DNA of 64,000 bases from Voacanga thouarsii (Eukaryota; Streptophyta; Magnoliopsida; Gentianales; Apocynaceae), in contig JANUWF010003369.1 in NCBI GenBank assembly GCA_026120185.1, forward strand, positions 2,045,981 to 2,109,980, written 5' to 3'. The notes beneath the pieces were generated by a model. The model was not told the DNA's origin. It did not search any database and saw nothing but the letters and a program-made list of their open reading frames with translations. Below, one piece after another: positions 21,121 through 32,664 of the stretch (positions are counted from its first letter, which is position 1; each line of letters opens with the position of its first letter). The position numbers and the translations under genes were made by a program.

Positions 21121-22000
21121 TGAATATGATCTTAGTACTCACTGCCGAGGAGTACAAGTATGTTCTGACTGATCCCTATCCTGAAATCGGGGAACATTTT
21201 ATGGACCAAGATCTTAAAGCTGAGAGGGCATAGAAGAAAGCCAATGAAATGGTTAGATGTTATATGTTGGCTTCCATATATAATATTCTTCAGTTTATGC
21301 ACAAGAACATGCTTATTGTATATGATATCGGTGTATCGTTGTGCATTATATGTGCTGATAAGAGCCAGCTACAACACAAGAAGCTCTTGAGGCAATCGTG
21401 AACACTAGGATGGTTGAAGGGGAACATTGGTTCACGAGCATATATTCAAGATGATTGCTCATTTCGTGGAAGTTGAGGCCTTAGGTGCAACAATCAATTT
21501 GGAAAGCCATCAACATGGTTCTTGAGACTTTGCCAGATTCATATTCTTAGTTCAAGTTAAACTATAACATGAACAAGTTGAATATGTATTTGACTGGGTT
21601 AATGAAAGGACTGCAGACTGCTAAGAAAATCATAAAGCTCGTATCAAAGGTTTTGATTACTCATTTTGGTTCATCTTTTGAAACTAGGGTAAAACCCTGG
21701 AAATTCAAGAAGATGAAGGCTTACAATAATGTAGGGGCCCAACCTAAAGGGTTTAGACTAGGTCCGTCCAAGCCCAATGCCAAACCCCATAGCAAGTGTT
21801 TCAAATGTAGCAAGAAAAGGCACTTTAAAAAAGATTATCTAGATTTTTTGTCCAAGTCCTCAAGTATTACTCTTTACTTAGAGTCTATTTTGACGGTTAG
21901 ACCATCATCCATTTGGATTGTTGATTTTGTAGCTATTGACCATATTTGTAACTCCTTGCATGAGTTCAGCAAAATAAGGTAACTCAGTAGAGAAAAGCAT
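21121..22000 (+). pseudogene. Copia-2 gag and protease start (broken)
   Basis: The frame opens near 21121 with a copia gag string (LTAEEYKYVL, then VRCYMLAS) but soon frameshifts. The clearest open piece, 21569-21982, holds gag C-terminal sequence and a zinc knuckle CFKCSKKRHFKKDY. The knuckle's GH is changed to RH and its last Cys to Tyr. The protease motif reads VDFVAIDHICN where DSGA is expected, so its active site is lost. Confidence 0.75.
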
Positions 22001-23170
22001 GGACTTAGAGTAGGTAACGGAGCACAAGCATAGGTTAAAATAGTGGGAGACTTGGAGCTTTTGTTTGATTGTAATAGGAATTTATTCTTAAAAGATATTT
22101 TATATATATTTCTAGTTTTAAACAGAATTTGATTTTAGTTTCAAGATTGATTTATCAAGGATATTCTGTTTCTTTTATTTTTGATATTTCAATTAGTAGA
22201 AATGGAAATATTATTTGTTTTGGAAATATGTATGGCAATCTTTTCTATGTTAATCCTATTAGTAATCCAATAAATAATACTCAGACAAAACTTAATAATA
22301 AGAAGAAAAATGTCACATCAAATAACTCGTATTTATGACACTTAAGATTGGGACATATAAATTTTAATCAGATGTAGAGGTTAATCCAAAATAGGCATTT
22401 GGACTCATTGAAATTGAAGAAATTGCCTTAATATGAATCTTGTCTTATAGGTAAAATGACCAAAAGGTCCTTTACTCAAAAAACAGAAAGGCTACGGAAA
22501 TACTTATGTTTGTTCATACTGATATTTATGGTCCTATGGTTATACCTACTAGAAGAGGTTATGAATACTTTATCCCCTTCACAGATAATTATACGTGTTT
22601 TGGTTATTTTTACTTAATGAGGTGTAAGTCTAACTCATTTGATAAATTCAAGGAGTATAAGGTTAAAGTGGAGCATCAAACAGGTAAATTAATCAAGAAG
22701 TTAAGATCAAATCGTGTTATAGAGTACTTTTTTTGTGAATTCAAGGAATACTTAGCACGTCATAGAATAGTATCTTAGCTAACTGCACTTAGAACTCCTA
22801 GCAGAATGGAGCAGTTGAGAGAAGAAATAGAACTTTGATGGAAATGGTTAGAAGCATGATGAATTATGTATCTTTCTATTTATTTTTTAGGAATATGCTC
22901 TGGAAATAGTAGTATATATTCTGAATTTGGTACATTCTAAATTAGTACCTAGGACACCTTATGAAATGTGATTTGGACATAAACCCAGTATATATCATCT
23001 CAAGATATGCGACTGTCCAACTCATGTACTGACTAAGGGAAGTAAGTTATGTCCAAGATCAGAATTGCACTACTTTGTAGGATATCCAAAAGGAACAAGG
23101 AGCGGATACTTTTATCATCTCCAAGAGCAAAAGGTACTCACAAGATACTTGGAGGATGAATAAAGTGAAT
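22001..23170 (+). pseudogene. Copia-2 integrase region (broken)
   Basis: 22129-22338 corresponds to the segment between protease and integrase. 22506-22778 gives the integrase core: HTDIYGPMVIPTRRG with the first catalytic Asp, FTDNYTCFGYFYLM around the second, and RSNRVIEYF where the next block is decayed. Remnants of the C-terminal part (CHYFVGYPKGT-like) are seen to about 23120. Stops separate the pieces. Confidence 0.75.
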
Positions 23171-23279
23171 CCACTAAGGTCTTGAGAAAGGTAGAATTAG
23201 AAGAGAAGTTGATTGATGCTTCAACTTCTAGTATCCCAGTTGAGGAACCTAAAGAGGTATCACCAAAGGTTTCCATACA

Positions 23280-23502
23280 AATGGAGTCAAGTCATAGTAG
23301 GAGGATATCTAGAGTTATGGAAAGATAGATTGGAAAAGCCTTTGAGCTAGTCATTGAACATCAAGAATAAGATCCCACTAGATATGATGAGGCTATTGTT
23401 GATATTGATATAAACAAATGACAAGTGGCAATGAATGTCGAGATTAATTCTATGTATCTCAATTAAGTCTAGGATCTTGTAACTGCACTTGAAGGGATTA
23501 AT
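23280..23502 (+). pseudogene. Copia-2 RT, first part (broken)
   Basis: The linker and the beginning of RT match Copia-1 at 14300-14520 and Copia-4 at 62330-62540. It is cut at 23502 by a solo LTR and continues at 25195. It is full of stops. Confidence 0.7.
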
Positions 23503-25194
23503 TGTTAGTGTTTTGCCCTAGAGGCAATCACTTGTACCATATATTTTGCATATTAAAATAATAAGAGGCATTCTTTATCTTTCAGTTTGATTGTTATATC
23601 TAAATATGTGTACAAATCGTTAGATAAAGTCCCTAGTACAACACAGTGTTAAGAAAATCATGATAGAGATCATGATGTGAGATTCCTACTACACTATGCA
23701 GTGTTTGTACTTAAATAATCCCCAGTCATAGTATTAATAAGATGGGACATTATTAATACGCCAAGACTGGCACATGTTATATCTCTTGATTGGATCAAGC
23801 GATGGTTCTCATATCTGTGGGTATTGAGATACTCAGGATTAACGTGTGGATGCTTGTTTTGAAACAAGTTCATTGGATGACCTAGCTACGAGATAATCAC
23901 TTGGATAACTATTTAGTGCCAGTGATAGAATCTCATTATAGCAAGTGTGAAAGTATCCTTGGACTTGAGATCTCCAAGGTACTTTGTTTATCGAGCGTTG
24001 TACTTTGATTCTAATCTTTGGAGTCTTATCTAGGACCGCCTATGGGATGGATATTGGGTACAACGTAAAGTAAACGAAAGTAGTTGAGAGGGTCAATAAA
24101 GGATTCACCACTCCTAATAGTAGGAGAGTATATCTCAAGGCCACTTGTAGAAATCATTACTCATGAAGTCCTTGGCCAAGGCGACTATGTGATGGAAATG
24201 GTTCCAATTGATACATATATCGAGTAATGGATTTCTTGAACAAGTACTAAAATATTCGGGCTAGAATTAATAATATTCTGGAGGGAGTTGGCACTAATTA
24301 CATGCTCTAGACCGAATGAGATATTGTATGTTGAAAGGAGTTTATTGCACTGATAATTTGCTATTGAAAGGTTCATGTTAAGCCACTTGACTTTCTGGAC
24401 TTTTGGGTGGTCAAGAGTCATTGCTAGATGTCGCTCTTGATATGCTAAATATGAATTTATTAATTAGAGAATTAATAAATTTAATCCTTTATTTTATTAA
24501 GGATTATTAATTCTAATATTGTTAGAATCAATTCATATTATGCTACCAATAAGACCAGGAAACCTAATGGGTCACACACAATAAAGGTTTGGATGCTCAA
24601 ATATATTATTTGATAATATTGTGGGGTTAATTAAGAGAAGGGAATATATTTATAGGTGAATTATAAGTTTGTTATAATTCATGAGACCTAATTGTAATTA
24701 AGTAAACTTCAAGGACCAATTTGTTGACGATTGGACGTTGAAGGACTAAGTTGCAATTTATGGTAATTATAAATCTATAAATATAAGGAAACAGTTTCCT
24801 TAGGGTTTGAGACAGACTATTCATGCAATAACAGAGAAATCGTTTCTCTGCCTCTCTCTTGATCAAACCCTAGCCGTCTCTCTTCTTGATCAAAACCCTA
24901 GCCTCGCGAATTCTACTAGCATAGAATTGTGAGATTGTGAGCATTCAACCTTGTGTGGATTATCATTAGAGGGAGTTCTTTCTTGGACTTCAGTTGAGCT
25001 GCAGTGAATGGTTTTGGATAATCTGGATTGTGTCTGCGTTCTTGTTTCTGAAATTTTTGAATTCCGGCTTCACGAGGTAATAGATGCAATCTTCTCATTT
25101 TTCCCGTTTCTATTGCAAACCCGTGAACCATGGTTTGGATTTCTTGTTGTTTTCCGCTGCGCTTAATCTGATTATGCATGATAGAAATCCTACA
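23503..25194 (+). mobile_element. Solo LTR of family A in Copia-2 RT
   Basis: The 1692-bp LTR runs from TGTTAGTGTTTTGCCC to AATCCTACA. It is flanked by TTAAT (23498-23502) and TTAAA (25195-25199), an almost exact 5-bp duplication. The RT sequence continues directly on the right side (CCCATAGGGTATAAGTGGG), so it is a solo LTR. A TATA-like string TATAAATATA lies at 24776-24785. Its relatives are 25317-34829 (split) and 56671-57374. No coding frames are expected here. Confidence 0.85.
24776..24785 (+). promoter_or_regulatory. Candidate TATA box in family-A solo LTR
   Basis: TATAAATATA lies in the last third of the LTR, about 400 bp before its 3' end. It is followed by AAGGAAACAG. This is a plausible LTR promoter, but untested. 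Confidence 0.45.
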
Positions 25195-25316
25195 TTAAAC
25201 CCATAGGGTATAAGTGGGTACATAGGGGAAAGAGAGATGCAAATGGAAAGGTGGAAACCTTCAAAGTAAGGTTGGTTGTAAAAGGTTATACTCAGAAAGA
25301 AAGGATTAATTATGAG
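25195..25316 (+). pseudogene. Copia-2 RT, second part (122 bp)
   Basis: The translation VHRGKRDANGKVETFK...YTQKERINYE is the direct continuation of the RT piece ending at 23502. It ends abruptly where a second family-A LTR begins. The rest of Copia-2 pol, its RNase H and its 3' LTR are not found in the window. Confidence 0.85.
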
Positions 25317-25907
25317 TGTTAGTGTTGTGCCCTAGAGGTAATTACTTGTACGTTGTAAATGACACATTTTATTTTATAAAAGGCATTATTTATCTTACAG
25401 TTTCTTTTGATTACTTTTATGTAATAAAACTGTTAGATAAAGTCCCTAGTACAACACTGTGTTAAGGAAATCATGATAGAGATTATGATATGAGATTTCT
25501 ACTACAATATATAGTGTTAGTACTTAAATAGTCCCTAGTCGTAGTATTGAGACTGGACATCATTAATACATTAAGACTAGCATGTGTTAGACTTCTTGAT
25601 TTGATCAGACGGTGGTTCTCATATCCGTGAGTATTGAGATACTCAAAGTTAACACGTGGATGCTTGTTAATGGAACAAGTTCATTGGATGACCTAACTAT
25701 GAGATAATCACATGGATAACTATTAAGAGCTAGTGATATAATTTTAATATAGCAAACGTGCAAGTATCCTTAGACTTGAGATCTCCAAGGTACTTTATTT
25801 GCTAAGCATTATGCTTTGATTCCAATCTCTGGAGCCAGATCGAGGGCCACCTATGGGATGGATATTGGGTACATTGTGAGGTAAACGAAAGTAGTTGAGA
25901 GGGTCAA
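25317..25907 (+). mobile_element. Family-A LTR, second copy, left part
   Basis: This starts TGTTAGTGTTGTGCCC and is colinear with 23503 onward. It is cut at 25907 by the gypsy element and continues at 33671. The left flank is Copia-2 RT. Confidence 0.85.
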
Positions 25908-26911
25908 TGACACGAATCTTGTGTGACTTTTTCTTGGTGTTGTGGATGGATTAGTTGGTTATTGTTCAGCTCAACTCAAGGAACCAAAAACAGAGATTCT
26001 TGTGACAAAAAGGAGAAAATGAAAAAAACAACCTACCCTCTATCAAACCCTTGAAGAACTAAGCTTCAAAGACCCACAAGTAAAGTAGAAAGTTCTACTA
26101 TAATATCACCACAATATCTTTGAAGCAATAAAGGCAAACAAGAACAAATAGAATAGAGAAAATAGGCACCCAAATATTGGAATTCAAACAAACCTTAGAA
26201 GAATAAAACAACTAAGACCCATTAAAAAAAAACAACATTGGATTATCCAAAAGATTTATAGACTCATTCATAAGGAGGACTAACCCTCAAGCATGGTCTT
26301 GAACAAGATGAACAAGGAGGCTAGGGCCTCTCCAGATTCTCTCACAAATTTGAATTAAAGTGTGTAAATTATGTTGTCAAATTACTAAGGGTGCTATTTA
26401 TACTATCCTAACCCTAGCTAAGTAACCCCTGAGGTTCTATTACAGTTTAGGGTCAAAATAAGTCTTTACAAGCATTTAAAATTAAAGGAAACTGGAGAAA
26501 ACATTAAAAACGGGGAGTAGTCGTCGATTGCCCAGGGGGAAGCCGGCGCCGGCTAGGTCCCTTGAAGCCGGTGCCGGTTGTGCACTGCTTTTAGGCCAGT
26601 TCAATTTGCTATTGAGGTGTTGTTGGGCAGATTGGAGGCGGCGCAAGTTTGGCTGCTTGGGGCTGGCACTGGTTGTCCGCTGGAAGGCCTCCCTTAGTTA
26701 AGTTTCGTCCGCCTTTGCTACCGGCTTGAGTTCTTGTTGGGGTCCTTCATGGATGGTCATCAACATGAACTCTTGGCTAGCTTCCTCAACCTTCCAATCA
26801 TCTGTCATCCTAAAGCATGGTTTGATGATCAATTGAAAATCATCTTGAAGCTTTTTGGACCTAGCTCTTATCATCAGCCCTTGTCCTCCATGATGAAGTG
26901 GAGTCTCATCA
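25908..26911 (-). mobile_element. Gypsy-1 3' LTR (minus-strand sense)
   Basis: This 1004-bp LTR ends at 26911 (start in minus sense, TGATGAGACTCC) next to the purine tract. It contains a TATA box (26395-26402, minus) and a GC-rich cluster with the perfect palindrome AGCCGGCGCCGGCT (26541-26554). The pol frame runs into it to 26698. Confidence 0.9.
26395..26402 (-). promoter_or_regulatory. TATA box in Gypsy-1 3' LTR
   Basis: On the minus strand the string GTATAAATAGCACC is a good plant TATA context. The same string is present in the other LTR (33153-33160). Confidence 0.6.
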
Positions 26912-27990
26912 TCTCCCCCTCCTTGAAAAAGATTTGTCTTCAAATAATCGCCATCATTTACATCAAAGGGAGAGAGGTCACTAACACTAAAGGTGGCACT
27001 AACATGATACTCACCGGGTAGATCTATCTTATAAGTGTTATCTCCAACTTTGGCAATAACTTGAAATAGGCCATCCCCCCTCGGATCTAGTTTGCTCCGT
27101 CATTGCATGGGGAATCTTTCCTTGTGAATGTGCACCCAAATCCAATCGCCCGGCTCAAATGACACCTTTTTCCTTCCTTGATTGCACTTATGGGTGATCT
27201 CTTCATTTCGTTTTGCAATGGTTGCTTTCACCTTCTCATGGAGTGCCTTCACCATTTCTGCATTCTTAGCTCCATCGAGGTTCAACTGTTGACCTATAGG
27301 CAAAGGAACCAAATCTAAAGGAGTTAGAGGATTAAAACCATACACAATTTCAAAAGGAGAATAAGAAGTGGTAGAGTGAATAGCCCATTGTAAGAAAACT
27401 CAATTTGTGGCAAGCACTCTTCCCAATTTTTCAAGTTCTTCTTGATTATGGTCTGTAAAAGTTGGGTGAGTGTTCGGTTGACCACCTCCGTTTGTTCGTC
27501 TGTTTAAGGATGACAGGCTATGGAAAACAAGAGATTAGTACCAAGTTTGTTCTATAAAACTCTCCAAAAGTGGCTAAGGAATTTAGTACCCCTATCCGAG
27601 ACAATAGTCCTTGGAATCCCGTGCATTCTCACCACTTCCTTAAAGAATAAATCTGTAATATAGGACGCATCATTAGTCTTGGAACAAGCCACAAAATGAG
27701 CCATTTTGGAAAATCGATCAACAATCACAAATATAGAATCTTTACCCCCTTGGACCTAGGCAATCCTAAGATGAAGTCCATTGAAATATCAACTCAAGGC
27801 ACATTAGGTGTGGGCAAAGGAGTATAAAGACAATGTGGAAGAGATCTAGACTTAGCTAGCCTACAAATAATGTATTGAGAACAATGCCTCTCCACATCCT
27901 TTCTCATTTTTGGCCAAAAGAAATGTTCCTTAGGGATGCCTAAGGTCTTTGCAACACCAAAATGCCCCATTAGTCCCCCACTATGGGCCT
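26698..27990 (-). pseudogene. Gypsy-1 integrase and pol C-terminus (broken)
   Basis: The zinc-finger part survives at 27794-28006 (GGLMGHFGVAKTLGI...HCSQYIICRLAKSR, the HHCC pattern). The catalytic core between 27350 and 27790 has several stops. The C-terminal part, 27100-27345 ([13 protein letters not shown], then VSFEPGDWIWVHIHKERFPM), and the segment near 27005-27045 (GDNTYKIDLPGEYHV on the minus strand) are recognisable. A last open piece (26698-26943) crosses the purine tract into the LTR and ends in a basic RARSKKLQDDF motif typical of plant gypsy pol C-termini. Confidence 0.8.
26912..26924 (-). other. Gypsy-1 polypurine tract, inside the pol frame
   Basis: On the minus strand AAGGAGGGGGAGA immediately precedes the LTR start TGATGAGACTC. 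It is translated as part of FQGGGDD in the open piece 26698-26943. Confidence 0.85.
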
Positions 27991-27996
27991 CCCTAA

Positions 27997-28620
27997 CTAG
28001 CAACACCTAATAGAATCATTTGGCACACAAAGTCTTGCCTCCCTAAACAAGAATCCATCATGCCTATAATATTTAGCAAACGCACTTTTCTCACAAGCAT
28101 GGAAAATATCCCCAAACTCCTCCTCATCAATGTACAAATCTTTCACAAATTCAAAACTAAGAAGTTTAGCGTCTAAAAAGTTTATTAGTGCATACCTTTG
28201 AGGCAGTGCATCCGCTATCACATTTTTCCTTACCCTTTTTGTATTGAATGACATATGAAAATGTCCCAATAAACTCCATCCACCTGGCATGCCTCTTGTT
28301 CAAATTTTTTTGGCTCTTGAGGTGTTTAAGGGTCTCATGATCGGTATGAATGACAAACTCTCTTGGCAAAAGGTAGTGTTGCTAATATTCTAAGGTCCTC
28401 ACCAAAGCAAAAAGCTCTTTGTCATATGTAGAATAATTGAGGGCTGCCCCAGACAATTTTTCACTATAGTACGCAATAGGTTTTCTTTCTTGGGTCAAGA
28501 CCGCACATATTCCCACCCCATTTGCATCACACTCTATCTCAAAGGCCTTCTCAAAATTAGAAAGAATAAGAATTGAAGTTTGGCTCAATTTGTCTTTGTG
28601 GGCTGAAAAGGCTTGTTGTT
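27997..28620 (-). pseudogene. Gypsy-1 RNase H (frameshifted)
   Basis: 28382-28588 reads [30 protein letters not shown], the first acidic block, then [17 protein letters not shown] with the catalytic Glu. After a stop and frame change, 28166-28369 has [20 protein letters not shown] and [15 protein letters not shown] with the third acid, followed by KKGKEK. A frameshift near 28200 separates the last part. The gene lies between RT and the integrase zinc finger, as expected. Confidence 0.85.
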
Positions 28621-28630
28621 GGGCTTCCTC

Positions 28631-29668
28631 CTATCTAAACCCTACCTTTTTCTTTACCACTTCGGTTAGAGGGGTTGCTATAGTACTAAAATTTTGGATG
28701 AACCTCCTATAGAAGCTAACTAGCCCATGGAAACTACGGACTTGGGTAATGGTGGTAGGGGTTGGCCAATCTTGGATAGCTTTCACTTTTCCCTCAACAA
28801 CCTCAATCCCTTTGGCATTCACAACATATCCAAGGAATGTAATCCTCTCCAAACAAAAAGAACATTTCTCAAAATTAGCATACAATCTCTCCATTCGGAG
28901 GGAAACAAGTGCACTTTGAACATTATTCAAATGATCCACATATGATTTTCTATAGATTAATATATCATTAAAGTACACAACAACAAATTTCCCAATAAAT
29001 TTCCTCAAAACATGGTCCATTAATCGCATAAAAGTACTAGGAGCATTAGACAATCCAAAGGGCATGACAAGCCACTCATACAACCCTTGTTTAGTTTTAA
29101 AAGCTATTTTCCATTCATCCCTTTCTCTTATTTTAAGTCGGTGATAACCAGATTTCAAATCAATTTTTGAAAATATGCACACACCAAATAACTCATCAAG
29201 CAAGTTATCTAGCCTAGGAATGAGATAGCAGTATTTTACCATGATGTTGTTGATAGCGCGACAATCCACACACATATTTCATGTCCCTTCCTTTTTGTGC
29301 ACCAAGAGAACCAAAACCGCACATGGGCTTAGGCTCTCTCTCGCATGTCCCTTCTCAAGCAATGCCTCTACTTGCATTTGCAACTCCTTGGATTCCGTCG
29401 GATTGCTTCTATATTCCGGTCGGTTGGGGATAACGGCTCCGGGCACAAAGTCGATTTGATACTCAATCCCTCTTATGGGTGGTAGTCTTTCGGGCACCTC
29501 ATTTAGAAAAACGTCTACAAATTCTTGAAGAATAGCTACAATTTCATTAGGCAATAACAATGTAGAATCATTAGTAGAAATATAAAAACCTTTGCATAAA
29601 AGAAGAATAACCGATTCTTTAACTTCTATAGCCTTTATGACCTCACTCTCTTTTGCAAAGAAGTTCAC
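28631..29668 (-). pseudogene. Gypsy-1 reverse transcriptase (broken)
   Basis: The first piece (29279-29668) has FVDVFLNEVPERLPPIRG and KEGT. After a break of one codon or so, the second (28631-29275) continues [49 protein letters not shown] and [11 protein letters not shown]. The polymerase signature YFDD is changed to YFND, so a catalytic aspartate is lost. The two pieces are separated by an interrupting codon near 29276. It belongs to the plant gypsy group, but I do not assign a clade. Confidence 0.88.
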
Positions 29669-29802
29669 TCTTCTTTTACCTCTCCTCTCTTGTCCTTACT
29701 CACTCGTTTAGTTGATTGTCAAAAGTACTTGTTTGTCCATCATTTCCCTCAATTCTTTTTTTTTTCCTCTCTTGTTCTTTCCTCTCAATTTCTTATTTTT
29801 AC

Positions 29803-30230
29803 TTAAACACCTTGCGCTCCCTTCTTCTTTTCTTTCTCCTTCATGATTTTTTTATCTTTGTTCACCTCACTAGGGGCCATGGGGGTGAGAGTAAACTTAG
29901 TTCCCTCCTTGAGTAGGGAATAAGTGTTTTTCCTCCCATTATGTTTTACATGCCTATCATATTGCCAAGGCCTCCCTAATAATAAGTGACCCACTTGCAT
30001 GGGTACCACATTATATAGAACATCATTCTTGTACTTTCCCAATTGAAAAGATACCAAGACTTGCTTGTTTACTCTCATTTTCCCACTATTGTTCAACCAT
30101 TGTAATTTGTAGGGCTTGGGGTGATTAATCTAACTCATGTCCAATTCTTCAATCAAGTTTGCACTAATCACGTTAGTGCAACTCCCACTATCCACAATAA
30201 CACTACAATGGGTCTTATTTATTAGACACC
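29803..30230 (-). pseudogene. Gypsy-1 protease (broken)
   Basis: The active-site region VDSGSCTNVIS translates on the minus strand at about 30165-30200. The open piece 29803-30096 carries the following part (VLVSFQLGKYKNDVLYNVVPM, HLLLGRPWQYDR). Stops separate the two, including one near 30130. The aspartic protease would process gag-pol. Confidence 0.8.
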
Positions 30231-30264
30231 TAGTGTAGAAAATGTTCTCTCTTTGTTGGTGATC

Positions 30265-31764
30265 TTAATCCTTAATGGCTTGTGAATTCAATGACCTTCT
30301 TGTGACTCCCACCAATGAGTATTCTTGACCAACAACTTCCCCTTCATCACTTTCCTCATCTTCATTTCCCTCTTGGTCTCCTTGGTATCTTTTTCCCTCT
30401 TTTTCTTCGTCAGTAGAGACCTCACCATAGCGGTTAGTATACATCGTTCTCTTGCTTAGACACTCATGGGAAGTATGTCCATATCCAAGGTATTTAAAAC
30501 ACTTGATATCCCTATTCCTTTGTGGCCTCTCCATGGCTTTTCCCTTGTCCTTTTTCCATCCTTTCATTGGTTTCCAATCCTCCCTAGGCTTCCAATCCTC
30601 TCTAGGTTTCCAAGCCTCCCTTGGTTTGTTGAAGTCTCTTTGGAATGGCTTAGGGGCTTCATCCTTCTTAGTTGGCACCTTGCTAGTAATGTTGGGGTTT
30701 GGAAGTGGTGGTCTAGTAAATGCCCCCCTCTTTAATTGCCTCTCAATCTTCATAGCGGCATGTACCATATCCTCCAATCGATCATAGGGATACAATTTTA
30801 CCAAATTGGCAATTTCCTTACTTAATCCTCATAAGAACCTTGCTCTTGTTGCTCTAGGATCCTTATTGATTTGAGCTCTCATCAATATTACTTTCATCTC
30901 TTTATGGTAATCTTCCACACTCTTGTTCACTTACTTTAGTGATTGGAGCCTTTGGTAAATATCATTGTAGTAATGGTGTGGTATAAACCTTGCCCTCATC
31001 ATATCTTTCAACAAATTCCAATTAGCCACAGTTTCCACTCCCATTTGTCTCCTTTATACACTAACTTGCTCCCACCATACTAAAGCATACTCTAAAAATT
31101 CCAAAATAGCCGATCTCACTTTTGACCTCTCACTATAGGTATGACTTTCTAGGAATATCTCTATCTTACTTTCCCACTTGAAATAAGCTTCGGGGTCACT
31201 CTTGCAATAGAATGTGGGCACTTTCAATTTGATGTGGTTTAACTCCCTCTCCTCATCATTTCCTTCTCTCATTCCTCCTCTATTACCCCATCCTCTATGG
31301 TGTTCCCTAAAGGCCTCAACTTGTTCCCCCTCATACCATTCATCAACTCCCTCAAACTCTCTTTCTAACCCCTTTAGGTTTTTCCCACCATTCCTTCCTT
31401 GAACTCTACCTCGTCCTTCTCTCATACCATGTCTTCCCTCTCTCATAGAAACTTGTTGGAATACCCCAATAGAGTGCTCATCCCACTCTTCCTCTTATTG
31501 GGAATTTAACGGAGGAGTATGGGCATCACCATCTCTCATCCTTAGGCTAGGTACTTCAAATCATTCTTGGCCTCTCCTTTGTGCGATGGTAGAAGATTGT
31601 CCAAGTTGATTTATCAATTCCCTTGTAATGTTTTGGAACTCACTTTGCATAGTCCTCATCATAGCTTGCAAGTCTTCACGCAAACCCCTAGCATCAATTT
31701 GTTCTTCTTAAGGTCTACTAAGGCCACTTGGGTTAGGCCTAGAGATCTCTTGATCATGGACCAT
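30265..31764 (-). pseudogene. Gypsy-1 gag (broken)
   Basis: The likely start is the ATG at 31764 in an ATCACCATGG context. Stops follow at about 31710 and again later. The open piece 31054-31446 has an Arg/Gly/Glu-rich spacer, then LKVPTFYCKSDPEAYFKWESKIE and SAILEFLEYALVWWEQ, the capsid-like retrotransposon gag domain. 30265-30804 has DRLEDMVHAAMKIERQLKRG, four Trp-Lys-Pro repeats (WKPREDWK type) and the zinc knuckle CFKYLGYGHTSHEC, in which the second Cys is Tyr. The antisense open frames here are shadows of low-complexity codons. Confidence 0.82.
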
Positions 31765-32644
31765 GGTGATGGAATATTTACTTACTTATACCTGCATAAT
31801 AAAAAAGAATAGGAAGAAAATAATTCCTTACTTCGCTTCCTTGTGTGTTGGTTCTCAAGAATTGGTCACTCCAGACTTGTGTTTGCTCTCTTAGGCTCTT
31901 TTAGTAATAGGCTCACCCTTTTGTCTTTTTATCAATACTCAAGCCTTCTTGTTCAATCCCAATTCTCCCTAATGGCTAAAGTTTTAGTCCAACTTAGTTA
32001 ATCACCGAAATTAAAAGAATTTTCCAATTAGGGGTCTTAAGGGAATTTCAACAAACACTTATTGAGCATCTCAAGCAAAGAAGTTTTTAATCAAGAATTT
32101 CAAGAAATGTGGACTCAATCATCACAGGAAAAAACACTAGACACACAAGAAACACTTCTAAACAAGAAACGAACAAGAACTATCAAGAATAAAGAAACAA
32201 GAACAACTAGAACTAGGATTATGAAGAACAAGATGATCACAAGTGTCTATTAGAAAAATTGAGTTCAATGCACATGGAATTCAATAATAGAGTGATATAC
32301 TAAGTCACAATATCCTAAGGAATGAAAATTAAGAATCAAAGTTTCCAACTATAGCAAAAAACATTCTCATAGAACATTTATCAAACACATTGACTGCAAT
32401 CCCATTACTTAAGAACAACTAACATTTTCACTCATATTCAAGCCAAATTTCACCACAAACATAAGAAAATCTTGTTTCCAATGATTATATTAACATCAAG
32501 GAGCAATTTTTCAAGAGAAAAATCAAGAAATAGCAAAAAATTCATGACTTTTTTGGAGCATGTTTTTGAGTTACGGGATTTTCTCTATTTTCTTTTTCTT
32601 TAACATTGTAGGGCTCCTTTTCTTAATTGGAATCAAGCTTTTCC
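31765..32644 (-). other. Gypsy-1 leader
   Basis: This is non-coding sequence between the PBS and gag, A/T-rich, with several AATCAAGAA-like strings. No other feature is visible. Confidence 0.6.
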
Positions 32645-32657
32645 TTCTCTGATATTA
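32645..32657 (-). other. Gypsy-1 candidate primer-binding site
   Basis: Minus strand TAATATCAGAGAA lies about seven bases inside the LTR end. It resembles the Met-tRNA site TGGTATCAGAGC at 8 of 12 positions. Decay or a different tRNA is possible. Confidence 0.45.
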
Positions 32658-32664
32658 AACTCTT

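Noticed and set aside
23503..25316. A tiny element bounded by two family-A LTRs
   Set aside because: The 122 bp between them are continuous RT of Copia-2 in frame order with the sequence left of the first LTR. They are not an internal region.
30452..31812. Plus-strand open frames opposite gypsy gag
   Set aside because: They are antisense to low-complexity gag codons (Arg, Glu, Lys rich), and the minus strand shows clear gag motifs.
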